DNA of 64,000 bases from Uloborus plumipes (taxonomy: Eukaryota > Arthropoda > Arachnida > Araneae > Uloboridae). Location: NCBI GenBank assembly GCA_038373865.1, contig JAXGGA010001689.1:1-64000 (forward strand), written 5' to 3'. The notes beneath the pieces were generated by a model. That model did not search any database. It had not been told where the DNA came from and saw only the letters and a program-made list of their open reading frames with translations. A program made the position numbers and the translations under genes. Below, piece by piece: positions 56,694-64,000 of this stretch (position 1 is its first letter; every line of letters begins with the position of its first letter).

Positions 56694-57125
56694 GGGCTGT
56701 TCAGTAAAGAATGATCTTTTTTTTTTCTCTCCAAAAAACGCGTTTTGACAAACGTTTGTGCGCAAAGTAGTCCGTGATTGCGCATTCCCGATGCAAATAT
56801 GTGGTTTTGGAGGTGTTACATTCTATCCAGCCCTCTCCATATACCTCAGGTTTAGATGTTAACGAGTTCCTTAAGTATCCAAAGCCAAAAACACACTACC
56901 AGGATGGCCTATCTCTCCTTCAGAGGCGATGGCGGAAGCTTCGGAAACGATTTTTAAGGATGTGTTCAAAAATGTCTTTCAGCATGTCTTTGAAGACAGA
57001 GAAAAGGGTCTAATAGGTGAATTTCATGTAATAGAGACCCATTTGAAAAATGCCTTCAGCATTTGAAGGATTAGTTAACATATTTTTTTTTAGTTTATTT
57101 GTGATCATTTTTTACTGAACAGCCC
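56694..57125 (+). mobile_element. Mariner-derived short element
   Basis: GGGCTGTTCAGTAAAGAATGATC-like ends are inverted at 56694 and 57125. The frame at 56774-57013 loosely resembles the last part of a mariner transposase (VLEVLHSIQPSPYTSGLDVN where the family has SPDL; LLQRRW), broken by frameshifts. No firm target duplication was seen. Confidence 0.55.
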
Positions 57126-60100
57126 CATTCTTACTGAAAAAAAATTACACAAATAGAACATTTACATGCAATAAAACGCTCCATGAAACTAGCAATAACT
57201 CGCTCACAGATGTCTGGTGTCACGTAAGCAATAACGAGAATGATTTCTGCCTTCAATTGTTGAATGATATGCGGTTTGATAGCGTACAGTTAAACTTTCA
57301 TACATACAGAAAAAAAAAATGTAAATCTTTTATATTTTGAACTCTAATTATGTTTTTCGCTAAGAAGAATTATGATAGGTTTGTGCGTGTGTAGGTGGTC
57401 GTGTGTTAGTGTTTCTTCGCCACCTTGTTCTGGGGCATGGGGATGGAGCAAGGTAGTGGAGATGGAGCACCAGGAAGCGAGAGGTTGGCAGACCGCCAAT
57501 CGGAAAAAGGAGCCATAACGGCAACTGGGATCCAAACAGAAAATTTATAGCAAATTTTTATTGCTCAAAAATGACAAAAAAAAGTAAGAAAAAAAAGTCC
57601 AAAGGGGTAACTTCAAATTTACCGTATCTGCCGCACTCCATGTCAAAAAGTGCAGCAGTAAAGAAAACAACAATGGCTAATCAAATCGAAGTGCAGTAAA
57701 TACTATAAATTATAACAACAGAGCTGCCAACAAAGCATCTAAGAAATGGCACCAGATTCAAAAGTTGAGCTCTATAGTTGAATACGTGGTTTGTAGCCGT
57801 CTGACAGTCGTTGAATAACTCTGCCGCATATACTACTAATCCTTTCAGTTGTCAATCTATTTTCTCTCCTAAGACAGCAACTGAAAAACTAACGCACACA
57901 TTTTCGTTAATAAAGCTCTGTCGTTTAGTATTTCTATTGGATTTAAAGCATTTGACCTGTGAACAGATCGATTAAATCAAACATTAAAAAAAAACTATCC
58001 CCTAAATGTCTAACCTTTTTTATGACATGTTTGAAAAACGTAGTTAGTTCTATCCTCCGAATAAGGAAAATTTTAACACCTGACTTAAACCAACAAGAAA
58101 TCCGCATTTAAAGTATTTTCACATTCACACGAAGTAGACATTTCGATATAACTGTTTCAATTACCTGCCTCAATCGCTGACTCTGAGACAAATTCTTGTT
58201 CGTTAACTTGGACACTCATCTATTTCTCATTGACATTCCGGCACCGGAAAAATAACAAGTATTACTAACTTTCGTTCATCTTACAATGTTACTTTGAAGT
58301 TTTAAAACACTTGTTGTACTTGAAATTGAAATTCACGATACAATGAATTTGAACAGAAATATTAAGAAACAAACGCTCACATCCTTAAAGATGCTCGATC
58401 AAATTATAACTCCAGATATTTAAAGCAACATTTTCAGTTATCTGTATTTGAAAGCCTTATCGATAGCTATTGAAAATTAAGAGCTCATCATTGTAATTTA
58501 CAAAAATGTTCATTAGAGAGATAGAGATTTACCTGACCATAAAATAGCAATCAAATCACGAAGGGATTTCTTGAGGTACATTTTCTTCTTTGCTAAATAA
58601 ATCGTTTTAAATTTTGATAAAGCATGAAGCATCTGATTTAGAGATGTGTAGGTAAGGGTTGGATTAATAGTATGAAAGAGAAAATTTAAGCGTGGAATAT
58701 TCTTTTATTATAATTAATACAAAAAATAAATCAAAAAAAGCGCAAATGTATGAAGTCTAAGCTTCAAGAACTGCTTTGCACTAATTTGAATTGAAGAAAT
58801 AAATAATTAAAATGTTTAGACATTACCGTTATAGAACTCATATAGTTTTATAAAACTATTAGTCGACAAAATGATTTCATTATAAATGATAAAATATTTG
58901 ATAGCTATTATACAGTATTAAAAGACGTTAAGATATGACATTTTTTGGGCAAAAACTTGCTGCGCCATTGTTTGAAATATTATATTATAGTGAAATTTCG
59001 GTAATTTTACACTACTGGCTAAGTTAAAAGGTAATATAATGATTTCATGTATGAACATTTGAAGGTAGGTATTTTAAACTGCGAATGAAATGAAATGTCT
59101 CAAACCGATAGTTACAAATACTATTTATTTTCTATTTAGCTTTTTTCAAAATATTCTTGCTTGAAACTTAGTGCAATATTTTCATTATAATAATTTACCT
59201 TTTAAAGGATAGATTATAATAAATTCAACTCATCCACAGCTGCAGTCACTGATATTGCAAATAAAAAAGTTCTATTGCCTGAAAAATATTTCAGAAGTTC
59301 TTTTTAGAAAAACTGTTTCCGATTATTTACATATTTTATGCGCAAGTAAAAATAAGTTTAAGTATGTTAATTAAAAAGACTTTAAACTGATGAAGGTCAT
59401 TAACGCAAAATACATTACTGTAAATAAAATTTGAGTAAAATCCGCGTTCTTTTTATGTTTCTTAAAAAAGTCAAAGATACTATTTTCAGTTACTTTTACC
59501 TCGATTACGATTTCCAAGCATAAATACATAAACACTTAAATACTTTTCAAGAGAAACTGGCATGTAAATTGTTTCATACTTACATTTTCATTAAAATAAA
59601 ATGAGGCAAGAAATAAATTTTTCATGATAAACAAAAATCCTTACTTATTTGTCATTTTTGCAAAAGACAGAATTATTTAAGCAAAGCAAATTCTTATAAG
59701 TTTTATCGCAGAACGATAATACTTGCATGTCTTGCCTCAATCGCAAACTCAGTTTCTCTTCTCTCATAAAAATTGCCATTAAATATTCAAACCACTGTTT
59801 TATGGAGTGTAGAAAATCAAAACTCTTGAGTGTTATTTCTTACATGCTCATAAAATACTGTCGTTTACTTCGCTTTTACTTTCTTCTTTTTCAAAAATAT
59901 TTTAGCATATTGCTGATTTTTAGAGCTGAGGTTTTATTTTTCTGGAAAATGAAGCTTTAAAAATGTATCAGATAACACAAAATGGTACACTTAACTTGAA
60001 AAATATTAAAATATTCATGTGCGGTATGCATACATAAGATAGCACACAATTGTGCATCAGGGAAACGTATTGCATATTTTTCACATTAGAAACAATTACA

Positions 60101-60320
60101 TGTCCTAATAAATTTCAAGTATTTTTGTTCCATGAAACATATTGCTTTGTTGACAAATATATATTTTTAAATTTTTATTTGACTTGGCATAATAACTTGC
60201 TGTTAACGCTCAATTTTGAGAAAAGCTTGGGACCATGAAGCATGTTTATGAAGAATAATTAAATTGCTTCAATAAAAGCGTATTTTAGGATGGTTATAGC
60301 TGCTTGTACATTAGAGGTTA
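57126..60320. other. Long unassigned AT-rich stretch
   Basis: 57340-57540 is GC-richer, but no frame could be tied to a family. From 57540 to 60320 the text is AT-rich with no element borders, RNA genes or exons that can be supported. Confidence 0.4.
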
Positions 60321-60324
60321 TATT

Positions 60325-60735
60325 AAAATCGGGCATAAAATATAAGTTGAGATACATTATTTGGTTAATTATTTGTATACTCAGAATATATTAATATCGA
60401 GCATAAAAGTAAAAGTTGAGATACATTATTTGGTTAATTATTTGTATACTCAGAATATATTAAAATCGAGCATAAAATATAAGTTGAGATACATTATTCG
60501 GTTAATTATTTGTATACTCAGAATATATTAATATCGAATATAAAAATATAAGTTGAGATACATTATTTGGTTAATTATTTGTATACTCAGAATATATAAT
60601 TATCGAGCATAAAAGTAAAAATTGAGATACATTATTTGGTTAATTATTTGTATACTCAGAACATATTAATTTCGAGCATAAAAATATAAGTTGAGATACA
60701 TTATTTGGTTAATTATTTGTATACTCAGAATATAT
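60325..60735. repeat. ~69-bp minisatellite, 6 units
   Basis: GAGATACATTATTTGGTTAA recurs at about 60350, 60418, 60486, 60555, 60624 and 60693, followed each time by TTATTTGTATACTCAGAATA. The regular 68-69-bp spacing and high similarity are notable. It ends exactly where the next TIR element starts. Confidence 0.9.
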
Positions 60736-61116
60736 CGTGGGCTACAAGTGAAACACACTAAGTCAAAATTATTAATTTTCAGATTTTTAGCTTATCTTAC
60801 ACACAAAAATGAGCTGTTTCTACTGGTGAAACCCACTAAGTCATATCTTTATTATGCAATGCTATACTAGTGAAACACACTAAGTCGTATAATTAATGAT
60901 AATAATTAATGCCCTACCATTATCATGCTGGGGATAATAATATAAAATAAGCATGCCAGAGTCAAAAATGGTTCGTAATAACCAAAAAATACCATTACTA
61001 TAATTTAATTTGATTTAATTATGTCAATTCCAAAGAAGTTAGAATAAAAATTTTTTGATCAGCGTTTTCTCAAAATCATGTTTTTTGACTTAGCGTGTTT
61101 CACTTGTAACCCCACG
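60736..61116. mobile_element. TIR element with iterated GTGAAACACACTAAGTC
   Basis: The left end is CGTGGGCTACAAGTGAAACA, the right end GTTTCACTTGTAACCCCACG, with similarity through ACTAAGTCAAAA. The motif GTGAAACACACTAAGTC also occurs inside (about 60823 and 60871), giving four copies. No coding frame and no clear target duplication were found. Confidence 0.7.
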
Positions 61117-61988
61117 ACATTAATTAGTTGTTTTGATGTAAATAAAATATTGAAAAAAAAAAAAGACTCCTGTGTACAAGAACTATTAGAAAAATATCCA
61201 ACCTGAGATGGTTTTGAGACTATACTAATCATTCTCAAAATTTTTGATACCCATATTGTAAACCTACGAAAAAGAATATTTAGTACACATTAAAATTAAC
61301 AAACAATTAAGAGATTTTACGTACATAATTTAGTATGCTATTTGAACTTCTGAAAATTATATTTTATATGCTATTGTTCTGAGGAGTTTTAAGATGGCAG
61401 ATCTGTATCTTTACCAGCTGCGGTGTTCATAATGCTGCATTCATTTTTAAACCAATTAACTAAAATTAATTATAAAACTTGATAAGTTTGGATGAGTAAT
61501 TAATTGAAAATATCATGTTCTACTTTATGGATAAACTCTTGACAACGCAGAAATTAATGTACAAACTTTATATTTTGGTAATGCAAAGATTAAAAGCATT
61601 GAACTTCTTTGCTTTGATTTGTACAAAGCATAACAGTTTATATTATGTTGAAAACGATGCTGTGACTTCTTGGATTGATATTTTCGTAAAAACGTAGAAG
61701 TTGCTTTATTTCTTAACACATATTTTTCCCTTTCTGGATTAAAAAAAAATCTGTCCCAAATAATCACAACTTAGGTAAATTCTGTCCTATGATCCACAAG
61801 TTATCACTTCCAAAATATTGCGAATAAATGTTAATTTTATGCTTGATAAAATTAAATGAAACTGACTTCACCGTAGCAGTCTCAAAATACGAAACGACAA
61901 TTAACAAACAAAACGTGACATTATATAACTAATAGTACACGTCAAGCTATCAAACTGATATAATTAAAAATATATTTGACGCATACTT
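61117..61988. other. Unassigned AT-rich sequence
   Basis: The short frames at 61515-61697 and 61525-61767 are not supported as genes. Confidence 0.4.
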
Positions 61989-61992
61989 TTAA

Positions 61993-63772
61993 CCCATTAA
62001 TGCCTGACATTTTTTTTTCAACGATACTTTGTATAATGGTTACAAATAGTGTTTAATGGACAGGAAAAAAAGTTAAAAAATTATCATGTAAAAAATTAAT
62101 TTTTTATTTAAGAAAGAAAAATCGTCCCTAAAAAGGGACGCTAGGCACCAGAGGGTACATACTTTTTTACCAAAATTTTTTTTCTGCCTACGATGTAATA
62201 TTGAAAATGACAATTTATAGGAAGAAATAAAAGCAGCAATTAACATAAACTGGGAAGTAGATGCAGAGAACAAGGAAATATTGGTGTTGTTGAGCATGAA
62301 AGTCAGCAAAACATTTGTTCTGCAAACCTACGTATTGCATTTGCTGCATTCCGATAAGCTCTTTTACTTCAATGGGCACATCTTACCTGAGTCTTATTTA
62401 AAGCAATATAACAACTAGCCTCATAATACCTAACTCAACTCTCTTGAGCTCAATGCGTGTTGTACAGCAGCTTCTAAAATAAAAATGAAGAGCTGCTACC
62501 ACTATTTTTTAGAGTGGATCAAAAACCGGTAGTTCCCGATATTTGATGCATGGGATCTTTTTCCCTATGCAACGATTGTATTGAGCAACCATATATGTTT
62601 GGTTCATCAATTTCAATTACTTTCTTTTCGCTATTGGACAATCACTTAGCCTTTACAATAGGATAAACTCCATGAAGATTCAATGCAATAGTTATGACAT
62701 TGCTATTATTCCACCGAACCAACGTAATATTATTTTATTTGTCATCGACATTTATTCAAAACTTCCTCTCTTTTCTTTTTTGAACAACGTAACTTTAGTT
62801 CATGAGCATTTTTTAATCCGATTCTCGCACAAAACCTTGCTGAGACAAATAATCACGTAGGAGCGCAAGAGAAGTAAATAAATTGTCACAGTAGAGATCA
62901 AAATTGGCATGCTTAGGGAATTCTGAAATTAAATCTGCAACCCCCCCCCTTTTCTCAAACAACAGACACATATGCAATCCTTGAATTCTTCATCCAGGTG
63001 AAATGCTAAGCTTCTGAAACAGCTTAGGGCTTCTTCAACAGTCAGATTAAACAATAACAAACACCAAAATGCATAATGGAAAAGTAATTAAATACAACGA
63101 ATAATTAGTGTTTTAAAGAATTACATTTTTGAAATAGCTTTCTTTCAAAATTTACCTTGAGTACTTTTTGTAATTAAAAAAAAAGAAGAGAAAATATTTA
63201 AGAACATTGTATAATTAAGTTTATATATAGTAATTAATTTAACTTAGATTTTGAAAATAAAATAAGTTTTAAAAATGACAATTATTATCTGTTTTTCAGT
63301 CTAAAAACATTTACTAATTTTTTTTTGCTATAAATTATAGATTCTAAGCAAGAAATCAGCAACGGTTAAACAATGCAGCCTTTGGTGCCTAGCGTCCTTT
63401 TTTAGGGACGTTCTTAAATTGCTATAAAATCCTAAAAAAATTTAAAATTTACAAAATTGCAAGAAAAGGTAAACTAAAACATCGATCAAAGTAGCACATA
63501 TATCAAACACAGATAGAGTTACTTGTTAATAACTTTAAAAACTTAGCTTTTTGTTCTTGAGATTGTGAACGATGTAATTTTTTAAAAAGATCATAATCAA
63601 ATGGCTACAGATCACACTTTACAGCGGTTATGTGTTGCAATCTGTTAATACAGAATTGAAGCAATACCAAAGTAATAATTGAACACAATTATTTGGTTGA
63701 AATGTTCATTTTTGGAAAATTCAGACACACTTTTTGAACCGTCCCTAAAAAGGGACGCTAGGCAGTAATGGG
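61993..63772 (-). mobile_element. Degraded piggyBac element
   Basis: Ends CCCATTAATGCCTGACA and GGCAGTAATGGG are flanked by TTAA (61989-61992, 63773-63776). CCTAAAAAGGGACGCTAGGC-like blocks lie near both ends and at about 62130 and 63390. It contains a broken piggyBac transposase on the minus strand, so it is the coding relative of the 6426-6939 MITE. Confidence 0.85.
62400..62905 (-). pseudogene. piggyBac transposase, C-terminal remnant
   Basis: Read on the minus strand from 62902: FDLYCDNLFTSLALLRDYLS, which includes the catalytic-region aspartate of the piggyBac DNxFTS motif. After frame changes comes KRGSFE, then VRWNNSNVITIALN (usually W.DN.xV..xSN). Next is SEKKVIEIDEPNI (62638-62600), and near 62480 an AALHFYF-like segment that corresponds to the WW...F..AVQNA region. 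At least three frameshifts and stops are present. The N-terminal half is not recognisable. In the family this enzyme excises precisely from TTAA. Confidence 0.8.
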
Positions 63773-63779
63773 TTAAGTT

Positions 63780-64000
63780 CAACGAGGGTAACTTACGTTA
63801 CCTGCACGTGTCGGTAACTTATGTTACACGTTTTGATTGTAGCACAAAAAATTAAATAGACAATATTAAAAAAAAACTTTAACTATTTGCTTAACACACA
63901 CTTATAAAATAGAAAATATAGCATTGTTAACATTGCATTGCCCTTTCTTTATGCACCTCACGAACTTTAACATGTTTTTGGTAACTTACGTTACATAGAA
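63780..64000. repeat. Repeated near-palindrome GTAACTTACGTTAC
   Basis: GGTAACTTACGTTAC occurs at about 63788 and 63980, and GGTAACTTATGTTAC at about 63820. GTAAC and GTTAC are mutual inverses. It may be part of a TIR element cut by the window edge. Confidence 0.5.

Noticed and set aside
57344..57535. GC-richer segment as a coding exon
   Set aside because: Frames on both strands are short, with no family similarity I can name and no clear splice pair.
60325..60735. CRISPR-like regular repeat array
   Set aside because: The 69-bp units are contiguous, with no unique spacers, and the DNA is eukaryotic; it is a minisatellite.

Overview
The window is AT-rich nuclear DNA from an animal, most likely an arthropod and perhaps a chelicerate such as a spider. 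The host is inferred only from the transposon families and the one host gene; nothing identifies the species. There are no operons, ribosome binding sites, CRISPR arrays or phage genes. Nearly everything recognisable is a mobile element or its remnant. Most boundaries below come from matching terminal inverted repeats (TIRs) and target-site duplications (TSDs) read directly from the sequence.

The only convincing host gene lies on the minus strand between 35540 and 27743. Three exons with good splice sites and consistent phase encode two consecutive eukaryotic HU-type domains of the CCDC81 family, followed by a stop and poly(A) signals. Its last intron is swollen by a mariner-type relic (about 28650-33262), which was split by a hAT element (28797-32639), which in turn carries two smaller elements. 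The 5' end of the gene was not found.

Layout: 1-9700 holds a minus-strand Helitron (1898-3377), a tRNA-like SINE, a Helitron carrying a deleted mariner transposase (4449-6036), piggyBac-type and hAT-type MITEs and one copy of a (CATA)n-bearing repeat. 9744-24280 is one old hAT element, with its 8-bp TSD still intact, swollen by two Helitrons. The first (9943-19608) keeps a decayed PIF1-type helicase and long internal repeats, and contains a 2.35-kb TIR element with a 4-bp TSD. The second (20204-23009) carries a SINE and a young Tc1/mariner element with a nearly intact transposase. 24.3-36.1 kb holds a minisatellite MITE, another (CATA)n repeat and the host gene. 36117-39107 is a hAT-like element with a broken protein gene. 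39.5-44.4 kb has hAT and Harbinger MITEs, a fold-back element and two related MITEs.

44.4-53.8 kb contains two direct copies of an unclassified repeat with a roughly 147-bp minisatellite (about 4 and 6 units). Between them lie a second member of the dimeric Helitron family and a SINE split by a Transib-like element whose ends match the V(D)J recombination heptamer. 53.8-64 kb is mostly unassigned AT-rich DNA with another (CATA)n repeat, a mariner-derived MITE, a 69-bp minisatellite next to a TIR element, and a degraded piggyBac element whose short derivative lies at 6426-6939.

No new cellular pathway is evident. The notable content is the nested transposon record, the Transib-like termini, the iterated-motif elements and the recovered CCDC81-like gene. 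Copy numbers, ages and family names would need database searches that could not be run here.
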